Numbered from the stretch's first letter, positions 10,262 to 22,259 are shown. The stretch is DNA of 64,000 bases from Rhyzopertha dominica (GCA_025024175.1 QCXZ01000137.1:68882680-68946679), one strand, 5' to 3'. The notes: generated by a model not told the origin, from the letters alone. A program made the numbers and translations.

Positions 10262-12051
10262 CTGGGTCGTTACAAAGTATGGAATGAGCAGGAAATCAGG
10301 AATCAGGTTCTGGAATGCATTTTCTGGAAATTTCTCAACTCCGTGTCAGCACTCGTTTCCGAGATATGGGCGTAAGTTACATTTTTTTAAATGGGAAAGG
10401 GGGTCAAAAGGACTATTTTTTCCTGAATTAAAAATGTATCACACTTGTACAATTTATTGCTTCTGAGTTGAGAAAAATCTGATAACATACTTGCGTCTTG
10501 CAAAAAACCATATTCGTTATCGCTAAGTAAGAACAATAACTCCAGTTGTCTCCATTTTTCTCGTGACTGGTTATAATTTTAATTCACTTGTGTTATTTGC
10601 TATCAATGCCTTAGTTAACTGAACAAAATCGCATCATTTCGATGATGATTGGTTATGGAGATAGAAGGCGAAGTTATTCGGAAGTAGTTGCACTCTACAA
10701 TGCAATTCATGAAGATCGTGAACCAATGTCCAGATCAGCAGTTATTGAAACATTGCAACGTTTTGACGAAACCGGCGGTGTTAAAAATCGTCAAAAACCA
10801 GGACGTTCAAAGGTTGCTGTGAGTGAGGAAACAGCCAACCATATTAGCGCAAGATCTGTTCAGAAAATTAAAAAAAGAGAAGTTTCATCCATGTAAAATT
10901 CACTTATTACAACAACTGAGCGAAGATGATTTAGATCGTAGGATAGAATTTTGCGAAACTGCTATGGACATGATAAATGAAGATAGAAACATTTTAAATT
11001 GGATTATGTTTTCTGATGAAGCGACTTTTTACCTCAATGGTAATGTGAATAGACATAATTGCAGATATTGGTGGAATGCAAATCTACATTAGATGGAACA
11101 AGTCTACACGCAACACCCCCCGAAAGTGAATGTCTGGTGTGGTATTATCGGTGAGCACATTAGTGGGCCTTTTTCCATCGATGGAAATATGAATCTGGTC
11201 ACTTTACACCAGAACTTATTCGCCTGTTCTCTAATCATGGAAATGCTGCGCGTTCTTCTGAACATATATGGTTTCAACAAGATGGAGCACCGCCCCATTT
11301 TGCACTCAACGTTCGTGGATATTTGAATGCGATATTTCTAGACAGATGGATTGGTAGGCGCGGAGCAATGGAATGCCCAGCACTTATCCCTGATCTGACG
11401 CCGCGTAATTTTTTCCTGTGGGCTATCTGAAAAATCGTATTTATGCTGACCGGCCACATAATGCAGAAGATTTAAAAAGGGCAAATCAGGGCAGAAATTC
11501 CGAACTTACCTCCAAATATGCTACAAAGAACATTAGAAAACTTTTACTCAAGGCTGCGCTACTGCCAGGAAGTAAGTGAGGAACATCTTGAGCATCTTCT
11601 GCATTTTACTGCATTTTTTAAGGAATCAAGTTTTTCTTTTTCACTTTTAGGATACCCGATTCGCAATAAGTTGATCAAACTAGACGAAAATTATCACGTC
11701 AAGGAATAATGGTAATACCTGCGTTTTCCGTCCACTTTAGCGATAAAGTGTTTTCATTTTTTTCGTTCTTTGTCAGGCTCAATTATTGTATGTACACTTT
11801 TCTTAACTCAGAAGCAACAAATTATACAAGTGTGATACATTTTTTAAATCAGGAAAAGATATTCTTTTCAATGTGTCGTTCGACCCCCTTGCCATTAAAA
11901 AATGCAACTTGCGCCCATATCTCGGAAACGTCATCTGACACGGAGTTGAAAAATGCATTTTAATTACCCATAAGCCCTTGCACAATTTCAGAAAAATCGA
12001 TCGAATATAACCTGAAATATCCTGCTGGTTCCAAACTTTGTAGCGACCATG
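10262..12051 (+). mobile_element. DD41D-type Tc1/mariner-superfamily element, copy A
   Basis: A 1,790-bp element flanked by TA at 10260-10261 and 12052-12053. Its ends are long inverted repeats of about 220-250 bp (roughly 10262-10480 against 11800-12051) that match the ends of the copy at 58604-60496. A short solo end lies at 13253. The interior encodes a decayed transposase. An empty-site relative is present next door at 12334-12843. Confidence 0.9.
10606..11610 (+). pseudogene. DD41D-type transposase, decayed (copy A)
   Basis: By comparison with the copy at 59013, the start ATG is 10606, but codon 3 is TAG. The N-terminal helix-turn-helix region is readable (MMIGYGDRRRSYSEVVALYN, RFDETGGVKNRQKPGR), then about 65 bp are missing after SEET relative to the other copy. 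The first catalytic aspartate is in MFSDEATFYL. The HNCRYW and NVWCGIIGEHISGPF motifs follow, then the second aspartate in QQDGAPPHF (other frame, near 11280) and the third in PDLTPRNFF near 11390, where the usual aspartate has become asparagine. At least four frame changes are present. Clearly inactive. Confidence 0.88.
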
Positions 12052-12241
12052 TATGTATTTCTTTTCGGAAATACACTGTCTTCTTTTTGAAGCAAAAACC
12101 AGCAATTGTTGTTTAAATTAGAATATGTCAGAATATCGTGAATCAATAAGCTATAAAATCTTGCTCGTTAATTTACGAAAGACCTGCAATATTGTCTAAA
12201 TAACACATTCTAATATAATTTATAGTGTTTCTATTAAAAGT
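12052..12241 (+). repeat. duplicated unit copy 1, right part
   Basis: Matches 12660-12843, including GAAGCAAAAA and GCAATATTGTCTAAATAA words. It is separated from its left part only by the inserted element. Confidence 0.78.
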
Positions 12242-12333
12242 TAACTAAGGAAGGTGTTTCATAGATGCAGTAAGTGTGTGTGTTAACTGATTTTTTTCAA
12301 ATTATGCTAAATAATGAAAACAATTCATACTGG

Positions 12334-12843
12334 TAAAGGTGATTTATGCTGTGATTATATAAGGCGTTCGTCGCGCACCGAAGATCATCAGCCTCACCCT
12401 GTGTGGTTATGCAAATTGCACACGGGGTTTTATACGTTAATTATGCAGTGGGAATGAGTGTCTAAACGTGTTAATGGTATCCAATATCCAAAGCATAATG
12501 AGGTTCATTATACTTCTTTTTTGATAGTTTGGTGGTGTATCTGTATATTCTGTCATAAATTTCCACAATTTTCACCTTGAGGTTGACATAATGAGAAATT
12601 TTGACGTGCAAGTTGCTTGATATATTAGCCAAACTAATTCTTTAGTGTCAGAACAGTCAGTTTGATAATATGTCCATATATGTATTTTTTAGGTTGAAGC
12701 AAAAAGCAGCAACTGGTGTGAGTAGTGTTTTGAGTTTTTAAAATTTTACTTGATAGTTTACGAAAGACCGAAGCGATGTACATAAAATTGCAATATTGTC
12801 TAAATAAATAATTAAAATAATTTATAGCAGTTTTATTAAAAAT
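12334..12843 (+). repeat. duplicated unit copy 2 (empty site)
   Basis: An uninterrupted ~510-bp copy of the unit whose other copy is split by the element at 10262-12051. At the point matching the insertion, the sequence runs through TATATG with a few extra bases and no transposon. It gives the pre-insertion state. The copies are direct repeats about 90 bp apart. The origin of the unit is unknown: it has no coding potential that I recognise. Confidence 0.8.
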
Positions 12844-13252
12844 TTCAATATTTTTGGAACATTTAATTGATTTTTTTTTCATTAAACGCTTATAATATTT
12901 TTCTTCGTGTCAAATTATAGGTATCTCATTAAAATCATTTATGTGTTTCCGTNGACAGGAATGCTGGGTTACATGTTTATCGGTTTATTGCAATTTGACT
13001 GTTCCTTTTCCAAGGAAGTTTTTTTATATAAACATTATGAAGATGGAACACTTGTCAAAAAGGTAGTTTTTAATTTTATACGAAATTTGCTGGCTTTCCC
13101 CAGCTCATAGCGTAAACCTTTTTATGTCATCAGCTCCATCTCGTGATGCTCTAAATAAGCCGAAAATTCTATATATTTTGTAACACGCAACTTTGCAAAT
13201 ATACATAGATTACTAGCAACATATATATAAATGTTTTGGAGCTGTTATTATA
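12844..13252. other. non-coding stretch
   Basis: About 400 bp of AT-rich sequence with one N at 12953. No recognisable feature until the transposon end at 13253. Confidence 0.4.
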
Positions 13253-13475
13253 CTGGGTGGCTACAAAGTATGAACCCAGCAGGATATTTCAGGTTCTGTT
13301 CGACCGATTTTTCTGAAATTGTGCATGCGCCTATGGGTAATTAAAATGCATTTTCTGAAACTTTTTCAACTCCATGTGAGCTCCCGTTTTTGAGATATGG
13401 GCGCAAGTTGCATTTTTTTATGGGAAGGGGGTCAAAAGGAACATCAGTCAAAAGGATTGATCAATTTATTGTGAA
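13253..13475 (+). mobile_element. solo left end of the DD41D-type element
   Basis: Starts after TA (13251-13252) with CTGGGTGGCTACAAAG and follows the long TIR of the copies at 10262 and 58604, including GGATATTTCAGG and the GGGGGTCAAAAGG word, then fades near 13475. No transposase and no right end follow. It may be a truncated copy or a solo TIR. Confidence 0.82.
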
Positions 13476-14020
13476 TCGGGTTAAAAAGTAAAAAGGAAAA
13501 ATAATATTTCGTGAATGGAGTGTGTAATGGAGGTGGTCATTATAAACATTTTATATGATATTCTTTAGGTTTTAATAATTTATAATTGCTTTTGGCATAT
13601 TTAATAAAACGACTTTGCATTAACTAATATAACAATTAAGTCGCCATTACAAAATGTCACCGATACAGTTGCCTTCTAGATAAATTGTATACTTCGATTA
13701 AATTTCTACTATGAGCCAATCGTAAAAAATAGTTTGTTCAGCTACCATTAACTCTACAAAGTTGTGTACGAAACAACACTTAGGGATGTTTTTTTTATTC
13801 CTTACACCGTTAGGAAAAACATTTAATATAAAGCTATTTTATGAAGGCTTGAAAATAAGCTTCCTCCATTTGTTAAAAAAATCAAACTGTGTTACTAGAT
13901 GACAACACGAAACTAAAAAGGAAAACGACTTCTTTCTATGGGAAGCCAGAAATTAATCAACTAGTCCTCGTATTATATCAAACATCCAATGAGAGTTTAT
14001 TACGTTTAGCTTTTCAAAAC
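13476..14020. other. non-coding stretch
   Basis: AT-rich spacer between a transposon end and the LINE C tail. No gene recognised. Confidence 0.4.
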
Positions 14021-14044
14021 ATAATAATAATAATAATAATAATA
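14021..14044 (-). repeat. (TTA)n LINE 3' tail
   Basis: Eight or so trinucleotide units at the 3' end of LINE C on the minus strand. CR1/L2-type LINEs commonly end in short tandem units instead of poly(A). Confidence 0.85.
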
Positions 14045-14177
14045 GGTCTTTATTGAGTAATCGTATACACAGGCGAAGTCTAGCATAACTATTCTACTTA
14101 ACCTGTGTACAGAAATGAGTAAACTTAAAGGTAAGATAACAAAAAAAAAGAGAATCTATCAATGATAAACGTAAAAA

Positions 14178-15627
14178 CTATTGCAGCTCAACAAGTATAT
14201 TCTTGATAGCCTTACGGAAGCTGCTGATATTGAAACGCACTAAGTCCTTACAAAAGCGGTTATGTAATGTTACAGCGTTATACGTAAATGACCTGGAAAA
14301 TAATGACGTACAATATTTAGGCATATCGAGTGACGAGGAGGTGAAGCGCAACCCAAGCTGGTGAACACTACTCCTAAATTTCAATTTTTTCTCTTAGATA
14401 CGACGGAAAATCTGTAAGCAGTACTCTATGCACTAGAGAAAGCAACTGTAAGCGGTAGACATTAGACATTTTCAGCCATTTAAGTTCATTGATCTTGGCA
14501 GAAACATGATCAAACTTTCTTAGACTGTATATAAAGCAACAACAACTGTTCTGGATCATCTGAATCTGATTTTGTGTTCTTGAGTTTAAACATGGAAAGA
14601 AAATTACTAGACCATAGTTAAGCAGTGACAGGACTAAGGTTTCTGTAAGCTTTTTGCGAGTTTTGAAGTTAATTATATCCATGTTACTATATAGCAGTTT
14701 GAGAACAAAATAACATTTTCTAATGAGTAAAGAGACGTGGGTGTCAAAGCGGAGGTCTTCGTCGAAGATTAAACCAAGGTTCTTAACTTCAGAACATATA
14801 TTGATGGATACACCTTCAATAGCTATACTCATTTGTGATTTAACCAACTGAGATATTACAGCAGGCGCAAAGCATATGACCTTACATTTATCAGCATTTA
14901 ATTTAAGATTGTGGTCTATGCTGTATTTAGAGATGGAGTCGAGATCGCAATTAAGCTGCTCGCATGCGGTAGTTGTGTCGCGCATCTTAAAGGATAGGTA
15001 CAGTTGGGTGTCATCAGCATATCCTAGAATATTAGAAAATTTAACACGGCTAAATATATCGGAAGTATAGATTAAATATAGAAGGGGTCCCAGTACTGAC
15101 CCTTGGGGCACACCACTAGTAACTGGCACTTTATCAGAAAGANGGCCATTAACTCGAACTACTTGGAAGCATTCTTTGAAGTAAGACACGAAAAATCTAC
15201 ATGCGATTGCATCAAGTCCAAAGTAAGACAATTTGGCACACATTAGCTCATGATCGATTGTGTCAAACGCTTTAGAGAAATCAAGTAAAACGAGAGCCGT
15301 GCAGTTGCCCTTATCACGCTCTCTTATTATATCGTCCAGGACTTTCAACAGTACCGTGGTAGTACTTTGATTTTTCTGAAAACCTGATTGGAACGGTGAA
15401 ATTATATTATTCTCTAATGCGTAATTGTAAAGTTGCAGATGTACAACTTTCTCGATAATTTTTACAAATGTAGGTACTAAACTTATGGGACGAAGGTCAC
15501 TAAAGTTAACCGGATTGTTTATTTTTGGAATGGGCATAATTACGGAGGTTTTCCATGATACTGGGAAGTAACCGCTTTCGAGGCAACAATTAACTATATG
15601 TGTGATATGAGGAGCAAGTTTTGGCAA
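14178..15627 (-). pseudogene. LINE C reverse transcriptase and C-terminal region
   Basis: The 417-codon open frame from 15627 to 14374 begins inside the RT domain (no real start) with MPKLAPHITHIV. It shows LRPISLVPTFVKIIEKV, QSGFQKNQSTTTVLL, motif A in LVLLDFSKAFDTIDHEL, the [12 protein letters not shown] box and motif C in [11 protein letters not shown]. The thumb ([17 protein letters not shown]) and a long C-terminal segment ending [10 protein letters not shown] follow. A frame change near 14380 leads to the last ~65 residues (HNRFCKDLVRF, SSFRKAIKN), ending at 14178. One N lies at 15143. Both catalytic motifs are intact, but the enzyme lacks its endonuclease. Confidence 0.93.
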
Positions 15628-15970
15628 TCAAAAATTGATCATCTTCGCAGAAATGTCATCCCACCCAGGACTGGAAAGGAAGTACAAAAGAGAATACCGA
15701 GCCTTCTTTGTATTTAGTTGAAGTATAATGAGTAGTGGTTGAACGTCGATCATTAAGGCTTGAGAATACAGAACTAAAGTAATGATTAATGTCATTAGGA
15801 TTGCGAAGCTGCAAAGGGATATCTGTACAGCGATTATTTTTAATTCCTAAGTGCTTTACAGTCCTCCAAAGCAGACCAGGGTCGCGAGATCGCTCGCTGT
15901 TATGGACAATGTGTCTGGCAAGTAACTCTTTTTTATTAGTTTATTATGAGCGATCAAAGAGCAAAGGGTA
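15628..15970 (-). pseudogene. LINE C linker between endonuclease and RT
   Basis: In more than one frame the minus strand reads HNKLIKKELLARHIVHNSE, RDPGLLWRTVKHLGIK and NDINHYFSSVFSS, the pattern of the region between endonuclease and RT in CR1-like ORF2 proteins. Stops and shifts prevent continuous reading. Confidence 0.7.
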
Positions 15971-16948
15971 ATTAGCTATCACTTGCAAATTGCTCTTACA
16001 GACCGTTTTTCATATGACTGAGGCAGAACAATGCCCCATCCAGTTTTATTGCAGAGGGAATTCATTTTCAACGGCGGAACAGTCAAAGCGTGGCTAATAC
16101 CACTGTACGTTTGCATCGCTACCCAATTCCAAACGGATGAAAAGCGTTTATGATACAGCGTCAATAATAATTTAATGCCGTTATTATCGTTAGCCACGAA
16201 TAAATTTTGCTTTTATGGGATGGCACACAGACGCNGTGGGATGGTTGAATGAAATACGAAAGGTAAACCCGTTAATTGGTGTGATTTGCTACGCTAAGCC
16301 TTGATTATACATCAATATATTGTTCAGTTGTTTTTCTGCACCAGCGGAGGTTGACAAACTTGAGCCCGGCAGTTCTAAAAAAGGAACGAATACTCTTTTG
16401 GAAAAACACTTTCGTTAAGAGGTCTTTGCCATTAAGGCACCCGGCTTCTTGTAGAATCCGCGGAATGCACATAATTTACATTATTTTGTTGTGGTTGTTA
16501 AAAAACATATGGGCGTTCCTGAAGCCCTATAATAAAACTAATTTAATTATAGGACCAGTTTGCGAAGCGGGTATTTGGATATCCTCTTAGCACGGGACAG
16601 TTATATTTCTCCACATATTATGCATGCAAGCTGTAATGTGCATGGCAAAAGTAAACAATGCATTAGTTTTGCCTAGTCACTTGCGCAAATATGGGCAGGT
16701 CTGTATTGGCAAAACTCTTAACACATTCCCATTTAGCGGAGATGTTTGTTATTAGTTGCAGTTGATAGGTTATGATGTCAAGAATCGACTAAATTAAAAT
16801 ACAACTGCGGGGAATTTCCCAAAACAATTATAAATTTGTCGTTTAGAATGTGAAACTACGGCGACTGACTGTATAGTGTATAGTCAGCCGGTTTAGATTG
16901 TATTATACGTACCATACTGTTTTCACACTAACACTAATATTTCTTATA
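15971..16948. other. non-coding block, possible regulatory sequence
   Basis: No transposon signature. Around 16040-16200 the composition is more balanced, with several ATTA/TAAT and TTTATGG words. A 72-codon minus-strand frame (15979-16197) and a 79-codon plus frame (16351-16590) are unrecognised. Single N at 16235. Confidence 0.3.
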
Positions 16949-17800
16949 CAGGGTGATTCACTAACTATCGCTTTGAGGAAAAATTTTTTTGATAAAAACG
17001 TAAAACATAAATTCACTAAAAATATTTTAAGGTTGGTAATTTTTCCGCTAGGCGGCATATTTGACATCACTTTGCAAAAAAAATCAAAAATTTGCCGATA
17101 AAATGTAGGTAAAAAATAGAATTTTAAAAATCTCCGTTTAATTACCTTAAACTTTCGTTACATTTGTTCTCTGGTTGCTATGGTAACGTCACTACAAAGC
17201 AAAATAGCCCCGATCTTATAAATGCCTCAACCTTTAACGAACTATGACTCATTTTAGAGGGAGTTTCGAGGAGATTAATACTAATGGTAAATTGTTTCAA
17301 AATTGGTTTCTCTAAATCGAGGGCGCCATTTGAAAAATTGTCATATTTTTTTCGCTCTATCAAAAAAATTAAATGAGAGAGTATACATTTTTTCGGTTTG
17401 TTTTGTAGGCTATTATGTAAGAAAGAAGGTGGTGAAAATCCGAGGCGAGCGTATTTTTTCATTTTGAAGTTATTGTCAATATAGTACACACATGACGTCA
17501 AACAAAAAAAGGAATTTTGTCCTTGAATTCTAAATAAAATTGAACATGATGACAAACTTTTTTTACTTTATTATGAGGGCTATTATTTAAGAAAAACTAT
17601 TGTAAAACTTGAGATTGATAGTTTTGAAATCATTGCCAAAATAGTACGCTCAAGACACAAAATAAAAAAAGAATTTTCTCCTTGAATTCTGAAGAAAACT
17701 AAACAGGAGACTTACTTTTTTAATCTGTTTTGTAGGTTATTATTTAAGAAAAGTTGTAGTGAAAGTTTGAAATTTGTAGCTTTTCTCGTTTTGTTATTGC
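16949..17800. mobile_element. end of a TA-flanked non-autonomous DNA element with internal tandem repeats
   Basis: CAGGGTGATTCACTAAC follows TA at 16947-16948, the arrangement of Tc1/mariner-like terminal repeats. Inside, a unit of roughly 160-170 bp recurs about three times between 17390 and 17800, each with a TATTATTTAAGAAA-like core. No opposite end was found, so the right boundary is arbitrary. Confidence 0.45.
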
Positions 17801-19689
17801 CGCAAAGGTTTTCGTTGTATTTTGGTAGTTGTTGATTGTTACTTTTTAAAATAATTACTTAACTATCAAAAAATTCTTTTACAAATGAAGAAGCATACTT
17901 TTATTTAAATTAATATCAGTGTTACCAATAAACGAATATTCAGATAAAACTTACTTAACAACTGCCTTTGCTATAAAGGCGATAATTACTTTATTAATAA
18001 CTACGGTCCTCTTAATTTGTAAATGAATTAACAGTTATTATACTGCTGAATTCTTTTCTATTATATCGACTTTTATTTTAAATTAAACTTATTCAAATGA
18101 TAAATAATAAGAAATTGTCAATCATAAAACATAACATTTTGAGCTTGAATAAAACAATATCCTGTGAATAGATTTGACAGAATTACAATTGTATGAGTTA
18201 AGTGCAAGTTAAACTCAACTACTATTGAATAAATTAGGAATTAGTTGCTCGGTTATATATAGTGTGTATACTATTTTCCTGATAACTTCAAAATGGGAAC
18301 GTATATCAACCTTGAGTTTTAACCAAAGTTTTTGTTCAATAACAGCCTACAAAACAAAGTTAAAAATTGTATATCATTATAGTGCCAGTTTAGTATTGAT
18401 TTAGTCCATGAAGTTAAAAGTTATATTCTTTCCTTTCTCTATCGTAATTAATACCAATATAGAGCCAAATAGAACGTTATTGATAATTTGGCTTTAGGGT
18501 GTAAATAATTCTTGGAAATGTGACAATTAAAGATGAATTGAAACTACTAGCAATCCTTCATTTTGTTTACAAAATAAATTGTGACAACTGTTATTAGGGG
18601 GATAGACGTGAAAACGCAACAGAGAAAAGCAACGAGCTTTATTGCTGTTGATATTTAAAGCAAATTTAATTGACACTAGCACAACCTTGTTGAGAAATTT
18701 GCATGAATTGCAGGATGGTTTGTTAATGTAAGACTAGCTCTATTGTGTTTTTGTGGATATTTGTCAAACCGTGAAGAATTGGAATTTGTTGGGTCGTCAC
18801 TTTTAATTCATATTTTTTGCCCTTTGGCATGTACCCAATATCTTGAAGAATTTATAGTATTAAGGACTGTAGAATCCAATTTAGGTGACGGAAAATTTTG
18901 CACTGCGATGATTTTGTTGAACGTAACGCATAAAAATTCATGGACTTTTTGACAAAAACGTGCTTCAAAAGCGCTCAACTGTATTAAGATNTATTACAGA
19001 AATAAAAACATTTTGAGAACCTTCTTCTTTTTATCGAATACTAATTTGAATTTCGAAAACTATTTAGCAATCAACAGCCAGTTGACCTCATTCTCTCATG
19101 GATGAATTAAACAAATCAATTACAAAATAATAATAGTTTGCACTGTTTTGCTTTTACTTTAAAGTCAAGATTTGTTATAAAAATTGCATTAATGAAAAAT
19201 CGGACTTGCCGTATGAGCAACTCACATTCTATTTCATAAATATTTCATAAACATTGTGCACGTCATTTACCAAATTAATCGATGGGTGTGTCGGTTTACA
19301 GATGTTCCGTTTCAAAGTGGTAAGAGCGATACAGATGCAAATGAATCTGCTAAGAAGCCTGAAGCGCGCTTTTGTTATCAAATGTGTGCTACGTAATTGA
19401 GAAGGTTCTTTATAAACATATCTCCGTTGCTATTCATGCTCCAATCATTTCTGATTACTTAAAAAAATATGTAAGTTGACCATCACAGTTAGACTTATAA
19501 CTATTAAGATTTTCCTGCTACTTTGTGATACGGTATTGATACTATATTAGGATAATCTTACAGAATCTGCTTTCTGAGTAGATGTTGGTTCCCTGGAATG
19601 CATACCTGAAAATAATAAATGAAATTAGTTCTCTAAACTATCATCTTCTACACTAAATATATGTGATTTTCATCAATTCCGTAACTAAT
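17801..19689. other. non-coding stretch
   Basis: About 1.9 kb of AT-rich DNA. The longest unexplained frame (18743-18952) is not recognisable. One N at 18991. No gene or transposon end supported. Confidence 0.4.
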
Positions 19690-20010
19690 GCAATAAGCAT
19701 TATAGAGAAGTGTTCTTTATAAACATTTTCAAGCATAGTCTTCGGAATTTCATTACGAATACGGAGTTGGTCCGAGGTGGTAGGCTAATCAGCATATATC
19801 CTAGTTGTTAAATATCCTTAAAGTAAAGAATGACCGTTGTCAAATCTAGCGAACGCGGCGGTCAGTTGATATTACCGTATCTGAGATAATTTTTCCAAGA
19901 AACACGGTTTTTAGCAAATTTACTGATGTATGCGATGTATGGGCAATTGCACCGTCTTGTTGAAATCGTATATGTTACTCGCTACATTTTTTTAACTTTT
20001 CGTGAAGAAA
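19690..20010 (-). pseudogene. Tc1/mariner-superfamily transposase relic
   Basis: The minus strand reads RFQQDGAIAHTSHTSVNLL, where the aspartate of QQDG is the second catalytic residue of this transposase type. VFLGKIIS and then a decayed stretch follow, and RIYADQPTT-like sequence (one stop) and QLRIRNEIP correspond to the C-terminal part. Related full proteins carry a DUF4817-type helix-turn-helix domain at the N-terminus, which I cannot find here. Several stops make it a clear relic. It differs from the DD41D-type copies in the window. Confidence 0.65.
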
Positions 20011-21261
20011 ATTCCAGAGCTTTTATTGATATTGATTCCATACCAGAGGCAAGCTGTAGGCAGTAGGATTACCTGGAACATTATATTTTTCCATTAAATC
20101 ATGCAACTTTAGCAATGTTATCGTAATGGATGAATGGGTGAATCACTTTGAAAAAATGCCAGATAGAAATATTTTTTCTTAATATTTTAGTCAATCAACG
20201 CAAAGCGTAGTATATATTAATAATTGCTAAAAATAATATTCTGAATGATTTTTATTTGAAGTAGTTTGACGCTTAGAAGACGAGCGTTAAGCATATTTTT
20301 GTAGAATGCTATCATCAACCAAGATATTTTGTAGTATTTCAACCTTTATACTTTCTAAGTGTATATTTTTATAAACAATTTATCTATCATTTTGATTATA
20401 AAAACTGCGTGTATCTGTAAAACTCATTCTCTGTACATACGACATGAGTAATAGGTAATACTATCAGACGCAGCTGAATAATCTCTTACCACACGACAAC
20501 TTTATTTCCAAATAGAGGTGTGTCCCATAGGTTTCCTGCCGGCTGAAAAACAGCCCTACTGCTTGATGATTTATATAGCTGCTTTGCCATCGCAATACTG
20601 CGCTCCGTAAATCTAAAAATTAATTTCTGCCGGAGAAAATCGAAACCAAAACAGTAATTGGAACAAGTAAATCAAGCATTTATGGGAAATCAGATCGCCT
20701 GTTGCCCGTTCTTTTTCAGGAATTGTGAAAAACACATACTGGTGATTTGTTGAGGCATGCCCGCAAAAGGTATATTAAGTTGCCATTTACTTGGCAGATT
20801 TAGTAGATTGCGTAATTAAGGTAGCAGCAATTAATTATGCTTTTCTTGTTATTGGCTTAACAAGCGCAGTTAATTATTAATTTACATGTATGATTAGCCA
20901 CGTAAAAATGATTTTACAAATTGACATACTAGTAAAAAGAAGCAAAACAGCAGTATTGGATATACTTTGATAGTTTAAGAGAATATATTGTATATGCATT
21001 AAAAGGGACAGGATGAAGCAAGTCAACCATTTAGGGAACTCAAAAATGCATAAATATGTGTGGCACATTTTTTGAGAATGTAACCGAAAGTGGAAGACGA
21101 GAAACTCTTAGAATCATATAGGAAGAGAAAGAAGAAAACTGACATTATTTATAAAGCCAAGTTAATTAAAAAGTATAATAGGGTTAGCATTACGTCATAG
21201 TTATATTTGTAAATGCCGGCAGCAGAAAGAAGTAAACATGGCGTGTTAAAAACATGTGGCA
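20011..21261. other. non-coding block
   Basis: No gene recognised. The part from about 20600 to 20880 has mixed composition and many ATTA/TAAT words but no transposon signature, so it could be conserved regulatory DNA or plain spacer. Confidence 0.3.
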
Positions 21262-21315
21262 GGGGGGGGGGGGGCAATTGCACCTCTGCCCCCCCCCCCC
21301 CTGGCTACGCCACTG
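21262..21315 (-). mobile_element. right end of a hAT-like element with G13/C13 tracts
   Basis: A run of 13 G, an AATTGC spacer, a run of 13 C and then TGGCTACGCCACTG. Read from the right, the terminus is CAGTGGCGTAGCCAG, a common hAT-type terminal repeat. No matching left end or 8-bp duplication was found nearby. Ns at 21347-21483 suggest poor assembly here. Confidence 0.5.
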
Positions 21316-22192
21316 GCCTGAGGAAACAGCTAGTAATTATATATTGNGTCTGTTCGTAGTTGACAAAGAANAACTTTTTACACAGANAACAGTTAGTTTT
21401 CGNTTACTACGCTTATTGAGCTGCNGTGTTTTTAAAGCGCCGATTAAGTCATAGTTATAATGTTGTAAACATACTAATATGCNAACACTTATTAATTAAC
21501 GGTTAACTGACTCATGCCCGGTTTCTGTTTAGTAGAGCATAAAATAATACATATCCCGACAGCACTCCGGTTAAATTCCGTCAGATCCAAGAGCATACGC
21601 TGAGTACGGGAAGTAGCCTCAGACAACAAACAGGTTGCAGTTAGTGAAAGTGAAATCGGTCGGACACGAAGGTAACCCAGTTATTTCCTCGATGCATGCT
21701 TCGATTCGTATGACTTCACGTCCAACGCTACAACCAGCTGGCTTTTTAATCTACTGCCGAGGCATCGTTCAATTACTATAATCAGATTATCCTGATGAAA
21801 CTTATTCATTGGAGCAAGAAGGCGGCCCGCCGTGCATAAAGCAAATGAGTAATTTTCAATATTGATTCAGATTGGAAGACGTCGAGCTTAGCGGATAGAG
21901 AAACTGGCCCGTTTCATCTTGAGTGCCTTTCAGCTACAAAGGAGTAATTCAATTTGGAAATTACGTCCACAAACAGAGCTTTACTTAGGTTGTTCTGATG
22001 AGGAGCGAAGAAAAATATTTTCACAGGCTCATCTGTCATAATGGTTGGGCTTACCGAGATTGCTGAACATTATAGCGATTTGTTACCTAAGGAAGGAATC
22101 AGACGAGCCTTTCCACAATTCTGTACATTGTAATATACGTACGAAGTCTTTAGATAGTTTTTTTAGTTCCGATGGTAAGGCTTATTTTTTTT
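21316..22192. other. non-coding block, possible enhancer-like sequence
   Basis: Contains five Ns up to 21483, then 21650-22100 with balanced composition. It includes a palindromic TAATC/GATTA pair near 21780, a typical binding word for Otx/Bicoid-class homeodomains. No coding frame recognised. Confidence 0.3.
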
Positions 22193-22210
22193 AAATAATA
22201 ATAATAATAT
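22193..22210 (-). repeat. (ATT)n LINE 3' tail
   Basis: Short trinucleotide run at the 3' end of LINE D on the minus strand, like the LINE C tail. Confidence 0.6.
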
Positions 22211-22259
22211 TTAATTGCGTTTTTATATCGAATGTTTACACAATGTCATTAACTACGAA

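Larger units (their letters stand above)
14021..15970 (-). mobile_element. LINE C: 5'-truncated CR1-like retrotransposon
   Basis: A minus-strand LINE whose 3' end is a (TTA)n tail preceded by an AATAAA word near 14050 (minus strand). Reading from the 5' side it has a linker (LLARHIVHNSE, DINHYFSSV), then a long open reverse transcriptase and C-terminal region. The endonuclease and ORF1 are absent (5' truncation near 15970). It is the best-preserved retrotransposon in the window. Confidence 0.9.
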
